Origin: Nitrospina sp.
GTDB taxonomy: Bacteria; Nitrospinota; Nitrospinia; Nitrospinales; Nitrospinaceae
Assembly (NCBI GenBank): GCA_004357435.1
Contig: SMVS01000146.1
Coordinates: forward strand, 1 to 6,453
Length of the DNA: 6,453 nt
Direction: 5' to 3'
Under the pieces are notes generated by a model. It ran no database searches and was not told the origin of the DNA. It saw nothing but the letters and a program-made list of their open reading frames with translations. Shown piece by piece: positions 1 to 6,026 of this stretch. Each line of letters opens with the position of its first letter. Positions within the stretch are counted from its first letter, which is position 1. A program made the position numbers and the translations under genes.

Positions 1-377
1 CCATCGGAAGCTTCTTCACCGGCGCGGTGGGCACCGATGCGGAGGGTTTGATCTTCAGCATCAGCACACTGGTTCCCGGCGCTTACGGCACCATCGATTT
101 ATCGCTAGGTGTGGCGGAACAATTGAACCGCGAATTGAGTGTTCTGGTGGATTCCACCGTGAGCGGCCCCCTGACAGCTGCATTGGCCATCACCACGAAC
201 ACCATCGACGACTTGGCGGAAACCATCGAGGACCTGGAGTTTCGCCTGGAATCGTTTGAAGACAACCTCCGGAGAAAGTTCGTCAATCTGGAAATCATTT
301 TGGGGCGGCTGGATACCCAAAGGTCCGCCATGCAAGCGGCACTGGCCGGACTCAAAAGTATACGCAGTAACAATTGA
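1..377 (+). CDS. fliD: Flagellar filament cap protein FliD (HAP2), C-terminal part
   Basis: The frame is open from the first base (the first complete codon begins at base 3) and ends at TGA 375-377, so only the last ~124 residues are present. FliD forms the cap at the tip of the growing flagellum and guides insertion of flagellin. The visible part fits the C-terminal D1/D0 region of the family: a GLIFSI / AYGTIDLSLGVAEQLN stretch is followed by a long helical, heptad-like segment (about TIDDLAETIEDLEFRLESFE through RKFVNLEIILGRLDTQRSAM) that resembles the terminal coiled coil with its pattern of small-residue and leucine positions. The strongest support is context, because fliS follows after 29 bases, which is the classic fliD-fliS order. 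The true start lies outside the window. Another hook-associated protein or a flagellin-like protein is possible but less likely. Confidence 0.88.
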   Translation, partial: IGSFFTGAVGTDAEGLIFSISTLVPGAYGTIDLSLGVAEQLNRELSVLVDSTVSGPLTAALAITTNTIDDLAETIEDLEFRLESFEDNLRRKFVNLEIILGRLDTQRSAMQAALAGLKSIRSNN

Positions 378-392
378 TTTAACAAATTCTTG

Positions 393-398
393 AAGGAG
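393..398 (+). promoter_or_regulatory. Ribosome binding site of fliS
   Basis: AAGGAG lies 8 bases before the ATG at 407. It supports that start and suggests that fliS is efficiently translated from the fliD transcript. Confidence 0.8.
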
Positions 399-406
399 TG
401 ACCTGA

Positions 407-841
407 ATGGATGCATCGCAACGTTACAGCGAATACCATAATAATTCCATCTCCACATCCTCTCAAGGCAAGCTCATCGTGATGATGTATGAAGGCGCGA
501 TCCGGTTCGTCACCCAAGCCATCACCTGCATGGATCAAAAAGACATCTCAGGGCAAGGAAACAACATCCAAAAAGCGTACGATATCGTCAATGAGCTGTC
601 GCTGTCCCTGAACTTGGATGAGGGGGCGGAAGTTTCCCGGAAACTCGACAACCTTTACCAGTTTATTTTAAAACAATTGACCCTGGCCAACATCAAATCC
701 GACAAAAAGGCTCTGGCGTCTGTGCTTAAAATTTTATCCCCTTTGAAAGAAGGTTGGGAGCAAATATCCGGTGGTAAACATTCGGCGGATATTCCGGCGC
801 CGAATGAGGCGTTGCCAAAAAAATTCGCCGCCAAGTGTTGA
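407..841 (+). CDS. fliS: Flagellar export chaperone FliS
   Basis: This encodes a 144-residue, mostly helical cytoplasmic protein. FliS binds the C-terminal disordered region of newly made flagellin, prevents premature polymerisation and delivers it to the flagellar type III export gate. The family pattern is clear: an N-terminal Y-x-x-Y/N segment, then a KLIVMMYEGAIRFVTQA helix (the usual 'LI.MLYDGAIRFL' signature), NIQKAYDIVNELSLSLN, and LDNLYQFILKQLTLANIKSD. FliS proteins are usually about 120-140 residues. This one carries a slightly long polar tail rich in proline and lysine that ends in cysteine. The ATG at 407 has a strong AAGGAG site upstream and begins the normal N-terminus. The gene sits 29 bases after fliD and is followed by a strong terminator, so it is probably the last gene of the operon. 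Regulation is presumably with the flagellar genes, from a promoter outside the window. Confidence 0.95.
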   Translation: MDASQRYSEYHNNSISTSSQGKLIVMMYEGAIRFVTQAITCMDQKDISGQGNNIQKAYDIVNELSLSLNLDEGAEVSRKLDNLYQFILKQLTLANIKSDKKALASVLKILSPLKEGWEQISGGKHSADIPAPNEALPKKFAAKC

Positions 842-897
842 TCCCTCACAGGCATCCCCCATTTTTTTCAAACCATTAAATTTTAAAATACTGCCGC

Positions 898-935
898 GCT
901 GCAGAAAGCCCGCAAAATTTCTGCGGCTTTTTTTT
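898..935 (+). terminator. Intrinsic terminator after fliS
   Basis: A 10-bp stem (898-907 with 918-927, including one G-T wobble, core GCAGAAA/TTTCTGC) closes a 10-base loop and is followed directly by eight T residues (928-935). An alternative fold pairs AAAGC-C-CGCA (905-914) with TGCGGCTTT (922-930) with one bulged C, and also ends in the T run. Either fold would terminate the flagellar transcript about 90 bases after the fliS stop. Confidence 0.85.
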
Positions 936-962
936 GACAAACACCAGGACATGTGATAAAAA
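934..962 (+). promoter_or_regulatory. Predicted sigma70-type promoter of sucCD
   Basis: A consensus -35 box TTGACA (934-939) is followed 17 bases later by TAAAAA (957-962, 4 of 6 matches to TATAAT), preceded by the extended -10 dinucleotide TG (954-955) one base upstream. Predicted transcription starts near 969, giving a leader of about 44 bases before sucC. The first two T residues of the -35 box are the last two of the fliS terminator's T run. The sequence match is seen directly. Promoter activity is inferred. Confidence 0.6.
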
Positions 963-1012
963 CCCGCTCTCCATAAACTTCGATTCCAGCAAATTCAACA
1001 CTCAGTGCTTTT

Positions 1013-2173
1013 ATGAAAATTCACGAATATCAGGGCAAGGAGCTTCTCAGTAAATACAACGTTCCGGTTCCCAACGGAAAGTTGATTCACTCAGCAGACG
1101 AGGCCGCCGAAGCCGCCCGCGAATTAGGGACGAGCGTGGTGGTGGTGAAAGCTCAAATCCATGCCGGTGGCCGGGGCAAGGGCGGTGGCGTCAAGCTCGC
1201 CAAAAGCCCCGAGGAAGCCGCCCAATACGCGGGCCAAATACTGGGCATGACGCTGGTGACTCACCAAACCGGTCCCGAGGGACGGTTGGTCAAAAAAGTG
1301 CTGATTGAGGAAGGGATGGAGATCGCCAACGAACTCTATATGGGAATTCTGATCGACCGCGAAAACAGCCAGGTGATGATCATGGCTTCAGAAGCGGGCG
1401 GCATGGAAATCGAAGAAGTGGCGGCGGCCACACCGGAACGAATCATCAAGCAACATGTGGATCCTCTGATTGGCGTTAAACCTTATCTGGCCAGAAAAAT
1501 CGCATTCGCCCTCAACCTGAGAGGCGCCGCTTTAAAGCAGGCCATCCCCTTCATCATCAATTTGTACGATTGTTTTGTTAAAGAGGATTTGTCCTTGCTG
1601 GAAATCAATCCGTTGGTGGTCACGAAAGACGACCGTGTTTTGGCCTTGGATGCCAAGATGGACATCGACGACAACGCGCTCGGCCGCCATGCCGACACTT
1701 ACGCGTACCGCGATCTGGATGAGGAAGACCCCAACGAAGTTGAAGCCGGTAAATATCGCCTCAACTACATTCAGCTGGACGGCAACATCGGATGCATGGT
1801 CAATGGCGCCGGTTTGGCGATGGCGACCATGGACATCATCAAGCACACCGGCGGCGAGCCCGCTAATTTTCTGGATGTCGGAGGCGGCGCCGACGAAGAG
1901 ATGATTGAAAACGCGTTCCGCATTCTCGTGGTGGACCCCAAGGTGAAAGCCCTATTCATTAATATTTTTGGCGGCATCCTGCGGTGCGACCTGTTGGCCA
2001 ACGGAGTGGTGGCCGCCGCCAAGAAACTGAACCTCAAAATTCCCGTGATCATTCGGATGGAAGGCACCAACATGGAAGAGGGCCACCGCATCCTCAACGA
2101 ATCCGGATTGAATTTTATTGTGGGCAATGGCATGAAGGACTCCGCTAAAAAAGTGGTGCAGGCAATCCAATGA
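1013..2173 (+). CDS. sucC: Succinyl-CoA synthetase (ADP-forming), beta subunit
   Basis: This encodes a 386-residue protein, close to the 388 of E. coli SucC. With SucD it interconverts succinate, CoA and ATP with succinyl-CoA, ADP and phosphate, in the cytoplasm. The N-terminal ATP-grasp domain begins MKIHEYQGKELL and contains the nucleotide-binding Lys46 and glycine-rich loop (GGRGKGGG, from residue 52). The Mg-nucleotide ligands are at Asn199 (in EINPLV) and Asp213 (in DAKMD), the same numbers as in E. coli. The C-terminal CoA-ligase domain has Asn264 in CMVNGAG and the succinate-loop NIFGGILRCD (about residues 317-326). All key residues are present. The ATG at 1013 gives the normal family N-terminus, but I see no Shine-Dalgarno sequence before it. 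The last codon overlaps sucD (ATGA). The gene serves the TCA cycle in either direction, and nothing here shows which direction is used. Confidence 0.98.
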   Translation: MKIHEYQGKELLSKYNVPVPNGKLIHSADEAAEAARELGTSVVVVKAQIHAGGRGKGGGVKLAKSPEEAAQYAGQILGMTLVTHQTGPEGRLVKKVLIEEGMEIANELYMGILIDRENSQVMIMASEAGGMEIEEVAAATPERIIKQHVDPLIGVKPYLARKIAFALNLRGAALKQAIPFIINLYDCFVKEDLSLLEINPLVVTKDDRVLALDAKMDIDDNALGRHADTYAYRDLDEEDPNEVEAGKYRLNYIQLDGNIGCMVNGAGLAMATMDIIKHTGGEPANFLDVGGGADEEMIENAFRILVVDPKVKALFINIFGGILRCDLLANGVVAAAKKLNLKIPVIIRMEGTNMEEGHRILNESGLNFIVGNGMKDSAKKVVQAIQ

Positions 2174-3036
2174 GTATATTAGTAGACGAAAAAACACGGC
2201 TTCTGGTACAAGGCATCACCGGGCGGGAGGGCCAGTTTCACACTGGTCAGGCCATCGAATACGGAACAAATGTGGTGGCGGGAGTCACGCCCGGCAAAGG
2301 CGGCCAGTCGGTTCTCGACGTGCCGGTATTCGACACCGTTAAAAAAGCTGTGGATAAAACCAAAGCCAATGCCACCGTGATTTTCGTTCCGCCGGCATTT
2401 GCGGCCGATGCCATTCTGGAAGCGGCGGATGCTGGAATCGCGTTGATCGTTTGCATCAGCGAGGGCATCCCGGTGATTGACATGGTGGAGGTATACCACT
2501 ATTTGGAAGGTTCGGATTCCCGCCTGGTCGGTCCCAACTGTCCCGGCGTCATCTCTCCCGGCAAAGCCAAGATTGGCATCATGCCCGGCCACATCCATAA
2601 AAAAGGCAATGTCGGCATCATTTCGAGAAGCGGTACCCTGACTTATGAGGCGGTCAGCCAATTGACCGCCCTGGGCATCGGGCAGTCGACCTGTGTCGGA
2701 GTGGGCGGCGATCCCATCATCGGAACGCGTTATATTGATGTTCTGAAAATGTTCCAGAAAGACCGGACCACGAAGGCCATCGTCATGATTGGGGAAATCG
2801 GCGGAACCGCTGAAGATGAAGCGGCTTATTTCATCAAGAAGAACATTTCCAAACCGGTGATCGGTTTCATAGCCGGACAAACCGCACCTCCGGGCCGACG
2901 CATGGGTCACGCCGGGGCGATCATTTCAGGCGGCCAGGGCACGGCTGAAGAAAAAATGAAGATCATGAAAAAGTGCGGCATCAAGGTCTGCAAAAGCCCG
3001 GCGGACATCGGCAAAACCGTTGCCAAATATCTGTAA
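2170..3036 (+). CDS. sucD: Succinyl-CoA synthetase (ADP-forming), alpha subunit
   Basis: This encodes a 288-residue protein (E. coli SucD has 289), the CoA-binding and phosphohistidine-bearing subunit of succinyl-CoA synthetase. The N-terminal Rossmann-type domain has the CoA-binding loop GITGREGQFHT (residues ~16-26). GPNCPGVISPGK contains Cys124, matching E. coli Cys123, and is followed by IISRSGTLTYEA. The catalytic histidine is His247 in GRRMGHAGAIISGG, which matches E. coli His246 and is phosphorylated during the reaction. The start ATG at 2170 overlaps the sucC stop (ATGA), so translation is probably coupled and yields equal amounts of the two subunits. No independent strong ribosome site is visible. 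The gene ends 20 bases before the stop codon of the convergent cfa gene, and no clear T-run terminator lies between them. Confidence 0.98.
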   Translation: MSILVDEKTRLLVQGITGREGQFHTGQAIEYGTNVVAGVTPGKGGQSVLDVPVFDTVKKAVDKTKANATVIFVPPAFAADAILEAADAGIALIVCISEGIPVIDMVEVYHYLEGSDSRLVGPNCPGVISPGKAKIGIMPGHIHKKGNVGIISRSGTLTYEAVSQLTALGIGQSTCVGVGGDPIIGTRYIDVLKMFQKDRTTKAIVMIGEIGGTAEDEAAYFIKKNISKPVIGFIAGQTAPPGRRMGHAGAIISGGQGTAEEKMKIMKKCGIKVCKSPADIGKTVAKYL

Positions 3037-3056
3037 TTCCCGCCACCCGCCGCTCA

Positions 3057-4367
3057 TCACTTATAAAGATCCGCCCGCGTGAGCGGTAGCCCTGACGGTC
3101 CCTTCGAAGAACGTTTGGTCGCCACCACTTGGCAGATATGCATCGAACCATCCCTGAACCCGGTTGCAACTCCCGCCAGGTAAAGCGCCCACATCCGAAA
3201 TTTTTCGACCCCCACGAACCCGATCGCCTCGTCTTGGCGGGCCATGAGTCTCCGGTACCAGTGCTGACAGGTCATGCCATAATGTTCGCGCCAGGCTTCG
3301 ATGTCATGCACCTCAAACCCGGCAAGTTCCATCGTGTCAACTGTGTGCCCAATATTATCGAGCTCGCTTCCCGGAAAAATATATTTCAAAATCAGACGCC
3401 GCTCGGGCCTGATCCGGCGGGCTTTGCGGCGCGAAGCCTTGGCCCGGCGTGAAATGCCATGGTTTAAAAGAATGCCCCGGTCCCGCAACAGCGAATTGAT
3501 CTTCTGAAAATATTTTGGCATGTTGGCGATACCAATCGCCTCGAACATGGCCACGCTGGCCACCTTGTCATAAGTGCCCTCCAGAGTCGCGTAATCGCGG
3601 AGCTCGACGGTCACTTGATCGGCCAAGCCGAGCTGGTTGATTTTTTCCGTGGTAAAGTCAAACTGCTCTTGCGACAGGGTCACGCCATGCGCTTTCACCC
3701 CATAATGCCGGGCGGCGTGACAGAGCAACCCGCCCCAGCCACAACCGATTTCAAGTAGTTTCTCACCTGGCTGGAGACGCAGTTTGCGACAAATCATTTC
3801 CAGTTTGTCGTGCTGGGCCTGTTCGAGGGAATTGTTGGCGTCTGTGAAATAGCCACACGAATACTGCATCTCGGGGTCGAGAAACAACGCATAAAAATCA
3901 TTGCTGATATCGTAATGAAACTGGATGAACTTTTTATTGTCACGGCTCGGTTCATCCCGGCCTACCGCATCATCCTGATACTCGTGTTGTACGGTTATAT
4001 CTCCGGAAGGGGAAAAAAGAAGCGGCAGTGCCTGGCGGATCAGGAAGAACTTGTTCAACGTCTTCAATTTCTTCCGCACCTGTTTCTCACGCACGAGCGC
4101 GATCAAATCAATCAGGTCGCCGTGAATTTCAAGGTGGCCATTCACATAGTGCAGGAGCAGGTGTTCGAGAGTAGGCCGACGCATGAGCGCCCCGAGGACT
4201 CCCGGCCCATTGATGGCAATGAAGAAACCGTCATGAACGTCTTGCCCCAGCGGCACCATGGAGCCGTCCCACAGGCGGACCGAAAACCGGGCATTGATTG
4301 TTTTGCCAATATACTCGAGTATCCGCCGAATGGCGGCCAATCTGTTTTCTGCTGAGAAAAAAAACAT
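3057..4367 (-). CDS. cfa: Cyclopropane-fatty-acyl-phospholipid synthase
   Basis: This encodes 436 residues when started at ATG 4367-4365. The enzyme uses S-adenosylmethionine to add a methylene bridge across cis double bonds of membrane phospholipid acyl chains. Residues 1 to ~140 form an N-terminal domain (SVRLWDGS, HYVNGHLEIHGDL) of the kind that precedes the methyltransferase in this family. The catalytic domain starts at FHYDISNDFY (150-159), with the SAM motif LLEIGCGWGG (204-213). Counterparts of the E. coli active-site residues are visible: Cys171 (QYSCGY), Glu276 (MFEAIG), His303 and Ile305 (NHGI), and Tyr371 (HWYRRL). An Arg/Lys-rich loop follows His303 and leads into ILKYIFPG. The protein is about 50 residues longer than the 382 of E. 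coli Cfa. I chose this start because GGAG lies 6 bases upstream. A start at 4571 would run through the divergent zinc-ribbon gene and gives an unrelated N-terminus. It could be a related SAM-dependent lipid methyltransferase rather than a strict cyclopropane synthase. Confidence 0.92.
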   Translation of the reverse strand: MFFFSAENRLAAIRRILEYIGKTINARFSVRLWDGSMVPLGQDVHDGFFIAINGPGVLGALMRRPTLEHLLLHYVNGHLEIHGDLIDLIALVREKQVRKKLKTLNKFFLIRQALPLLFSPSGDITVQHEYQDDAVGRDEPSRDNKKFIQFHYDISNDFYALFLDPEMQYSCGYFTDANNSLEQAQHDKLEMICRKLRLQPGEKLLEIGCGWGGLLCHAARHYGVKAHGVTLSQEQFDFTTEKINQLGLADQVTVELRDYATLEGTYDKVASVAMFEAIGIANMPKYFQKINSLLRDRGILLNHGISRRAKASRRKARRIRPERRLILKYIFPGSELDNIGHTVDTMELAGFEVHDIEAWREHYGMTCQHWYRRLMARQDEAIGFVGVEKFRMWALYLAGVATGFRDGSMHICQVVATKRSSKGPSGLPLTRADLYK

Positions 4368-4373
4368 TTTCAA

Positions 4374-4377
4374 CTCC
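4374..4377 (-). promoter_or_regulatory. Ribosome binding site that fixes the cfa start
   Basis: On the minus strand GGAG is followed by TTGAAA and then ATG (4367-4365). This is the only good Shine-Dalgarno and start pair near the beginning of the conserved domain. It argues against the 68-residue-longer open frame that overlaps the divergent gene. Confidence 0.75.
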
Positions 4378-4437
4378 GTTTTGGAACATTCGAAACCAGC
4401 CTTAAAACCATTCGCCCGGTTTTGGCATCTAATGATT

Positions 4438-4635
4438 ATGGAAAAACAATTCTGTTCCAAATGTGGCGCTGAAAACGTAACCGATTCGGCCTGGTGTGAA
4501 AAATGCCTGAACCCGTTCCGCTCGTATGGCGATGACAAGATCCTGCAGTGCCCGGCCTGTTTCCATCCCAATGATTACGCGCAGGACCATTGCGAAGTCT
4601 GCCACGAACCGTTGAAACCGGGACAAGTGGAGTGA
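4438..4635 (+). CDS. Small double zinc-ribbon protein
   Basis: This encodes a 65-residue protein with four CxxC pairs: Cys6/Cys9 (CSKCG), Cys20/Cys23 (CEKC), Cys38/Cys41 (CPAC) and Cys52/Cys55 (CEVC). The even spacing predicts two four-cysteine zinc sites, that is, two tandem zinc ribbons of the double-zinc-ribbon type found in many bacterial proteins of unknown function. It has no signal peptide or membrane segment, so it is probably cytoplasmic. A second in-frame ATG at 4432 would add only Met-Ile. Neither start has a clear ribosome binding site, so start confidence is modest. The frame is open further upstream, but that part lies opposite cfa and has no zinc motifs. The gene is divergent from cfa, and its TGA (4633-4635) directly abuts the stop of the convergent DUF1841 gene. 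The metal-binding prediction is firm. The biological role is unknown. Confidence 0.82.
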   Translation: MEKQFCSKCGAENVTDSAWCEKCLNPFRSYGDDKILQCPACFHPNDYAQDHCEVCHEPLKPGQVE

Positions 4636-5082
4636 TCAACCCTCCGCTTCGGCGGAATCGCGATTCGATTGCAACTGATTCAACTCGGCTTCGTAATCAA
4701 GGTTGCTGAATATTTCGCCTTTGCGGAAATTGGCGAAATACAGTTTGGCGTAAATCCCAATGATGGCGTGCAGGGCTTCGTGCTCGTCCACGCCGCCCGT
4801 TTTCAGCCGCTGGTAGGTTTCGGCCACAAACTCAGGAGAGTAATCCTGAATTTGCTTGTCCACCACCACATGCAGGACGGTGTGGACAAAAGGATTGACC
4901 ACCTTGCCGTCTATCTCCTGCGGATAAATAGCCATTTCCCCCATATCCCAAATCGAATCGAACTCAGGATGCAAGTCCATGATTTGGACGATTCGTTCAT
5001 CCACTTCCGCAATATCTTTTCCCTCAGACCGGTCGCCCGCCACTCGCAGAATACGGGTCTGAGTTTCCTTATCAAATTTCAT
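4636..5082 (-). CDS. DUF1841 family protein
   Basis: This encodes 148 residues. The family has no established function. Recognisable family features are a central LHPEF motif preceded by 'DERIVQIM', the NPFVHTVLHVVVDKQI segment (Asn-Pro-Phe-x-His-x-x-x-His), and a C-terminal helix with HEALHAIIGIYAKLYFA. The repeated histidines and acidic residues (HPE, NPF-H, LH, HEALH) could form a metal site, but that is inference. There is no signal peptide or membrane segment. The acidic, charged composition points to a soluble cytoplasmic protein. The ATG (5082-5080) has AAGGTG about 7 bases upstream on the minus strand, a reasonable ribosome site. The gene is convergent with the zinc-ribbon gene, with no bases between the stop codons. 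It lies 160 bases downstream of the minus-strand gene ending at 5243, so it may have its own promoter. Confidence 0.8.
   Translation of the reverse strand: MKFDKETQTRILRVAGDRSEGKDIAEVDERIVQIMDLHPEFDSIWDMGEMAIYPQEIDGKVVNPFVHTVLHVVVDKQIQDYSPEFVAETYQRLKTGGVDEHEALHAIIGIYAKLYFANFRKGEIFSNLDYEAELNQLQSNRDSAEAEG
4643..4656 (+). other. C(UUCG)G tetraloop hairpin just after the zinc-ribbon stop
   Basis: TCCGC (4643-4647) pairs with GCGGA (4652-4656) around the loop TTCG (4648-4651). In plus-strand RNA this is the very stable C(UUCG)G tetraloop. It begins 8 bases after the zinc-ribbon stop and lies inside the final codons of the DUF1841 gene on the other strand. No T run follows, so it is not a typical intrinsic terminator. 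It could protect the 3' end of the plus-strand transcript, or it may be a by-product of coding sequence. Confidence 0.45.
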
Positions 5083-5242
5083 AGCTTCACCTTTTCTAAA
5101 ACCTGCTTATTTTCCACACCCCTTTGGGGAGGCGAGAGATTTTAATTCATACGGTCCAATAATTCTAGAAATAAAAGGGGTGAGTTGTATCGCAAACTGT
5201 AACACAGACTGGATACGCTCAGAGACCCCGGCCTCACGCGTC

Positions 5243-5530
5243 TCAGGGGGTTACGGATGAGTGTGTGCGGCGTGCCCGGCCACTTCCGCCCCCATAGACC
5301 ATGAATACCCTTTTGCCCTGACGCACATGATATTTGGCCCATGCCGGGGATTTGCCGCCGTAACTCGCCTCGGGGTCTTCCCCTTCCGCCTTCAGGAAGT
5401 CCGGGTAATCCAATCCTGCCTCGAAAACTTCCAGAAGCAGAGAATCGGAGGTGAAGCCCTCGCCCGTAAAACTGATTTTGCCTAAAAATTCCTGTATCTC
5501 GCTCGGATCGTTCAGTTCTATAGATTTCAT
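5243..5530 (-). CDS. Hypothetical protein, unrecognised
   Basis: This encodes 95 residues from ATG 5530-5528. I do not recognise the family. The protein starts MKSIELNDPSEIQEFLGKI, continues through an acidic middle (LLLEVFEAGLDYPDFLKAEG), and ends with a basic, glycine-rich part (KYHVRQGKRVFMVYGGGSG, then RARR). The alternation of hydrophobic and charged positions and the balanced codons look like real coding sequence. It has no signal peptide or membrane helix and is probably cytoplasmic. An ATG at 5584 would add 18 residues, but that stretch is markedly AT-rich and reads like leader sequence. Neither start has a convincing Shine-Dalgarno, so the start is uncertain. It is divergent from the plus-strand gene at 5694. 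Downstream, a 160-base gap precedes the DUF1841 gene and contains only weak inverted repeats without a T run. Confidence 0.6.
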   Translation of the reverse strand: MKSIELNDPSEIQEFLGKISFTGEGFTSDSLLLEVFEAGLDYPDFLKAEGEDPEASYGGKSPAWAKYHVRQGKRVFMVYGGGSGRARRTHSSVTP

Positions 5531-5693
5531 TATTTTTTCAGGTATTTTAAAATTAAACAAAAAGTTTTGACTCAGGCTAACCATTTGATATGGTAAGACC
5601 CTCTTCAGCCTGATTTTTCGAGTATATTAACACACGCCCCGCAGGCCGCAAAATTAGGAATCGTTTAGGGCACTCATAACCAAAGGAATATTT

Positions 5694-6014
5694 ATGTTGA
5701 CCGAGAAAAATCTGGTACTCACCCGCGCCGAACCTGAAGGCAACGGGGGGCTTCAATTTGTTTACCGGATCCACAATTATGGGCTGACGGCCTGCAGTCC
5801 TCCCAAGGAAGACGTGGCCATGATCCAATGGCAAGTGGATGTCATAAAATATCTGGATGACAAGACCCTGCGGTTTGAGATTTGCCACAGCACCGACCTG
5901 GCCGATAAAACTTTAACCTTCCGCAATGACAAGACCATCAATGAGTTTCTTGAGAAAGCATTCGTATATTTTGAAGAGTTGCATACTTTGGAAAAAATGA
6001 TGGAGAAGTCCTGA
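5694..6014 (+). CDS. Hypothetical protein, unrecognised
   Basis: This encodes 106 residues from ATG 5694, with AAGGA (5683-5687) 6 bases upstream, which supports the start. I do not recognise the family. The first ~75 residues look like a beta-rich domain (LVLTRAEP, LQFVYRIHNYGL, MIQWQVDVIKYL, LRFEICHSTD), and the last ~30 form a charged helix (TINEFLEKAFVYFEELHTLEKMMEKS). Two cysteines (residues 34 and 64) do not form a CxxC pair. There is no signal peptide or membrane segment. It is divergent from the gene ending at 5243, and the 109-163 bases between them probably hold promoters. The same frame continues open after its TGA, with a new ATG 12 bases later (see the entry at 6027). The role is unknown. 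Confidence 0.7.
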   Translation: MLTEKNLVLTRAEPEGNGGLQFVYRIHNYGLTACSPPKEDVAMIQWQVDVIKYLDDKTLRFEICHSTDLADKTLTFRNDKTINEFLEKAFVYFEELHTLEKMMEKS

Positions 6015-6026
6015 CCGCCGTTAGGC

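Noticed and set aside
2179..2910. Long open frame on the minus strand opposite sucD (243 codons)
   Set aside because: It lies entirely within sucD on the other strand and has no recognisable domain. sucD has full family conservation, so this is a shadow frame.
3810..4355. Open frame on the plus strand opposite cfa (181 codons)
   Set aside because: It mirrors the N-terminal half of cfa, has no ribosome site or family features, and cfa carries conserved motifs in this stretch.
4378..4425. Direct repeat GTTTTGG (4378-4384 and 4419-4425), 41 bases apart in the cfa/zinc-ribbon divergent spacer
   Set aside because: The spacing is close to four helical turns, but a 7-base repeat is weak and it matches no operator I know.
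4368..4571. N-terminal extension of cfa to an ATG at 4571
   Set aside because: It overlaps the zinc-ribbon gene almost fully and is not like the family N-terminus. The ATG at 4367 has GGAG at the right distance.
5119..5129. CCCC-TTT-GGGG mini hairpin upstream of the DUF1841 gene
   Set aside because: A 4-bp stem with a 3-base loop, no T run and no known motif is too weak to call.
5222..5251. Inverted repeats GAGAC/GTCTC and ACCCC/GGGGT after the gene ending at 5243
   Set aside because: These are short 5-bp stems that overlap each other and the end of the coding sequence, with no T run on the minus strand.
6012..6014. Selenocysteine reading of the TGA
   Set aside because: No redox-type context surrounds the codon, no SECIS-like hairpin with the right position is evident, and the host protein is not a known selenoprotein.
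6020..6026. GTTAGGC, identical to an integron attC/attI core site
   Set aside because: No matching GCCTAAC-type left core or imperfect palindrome is found upstream, and there is no integrase or cassette array. A single 7-base match is expected by chance.
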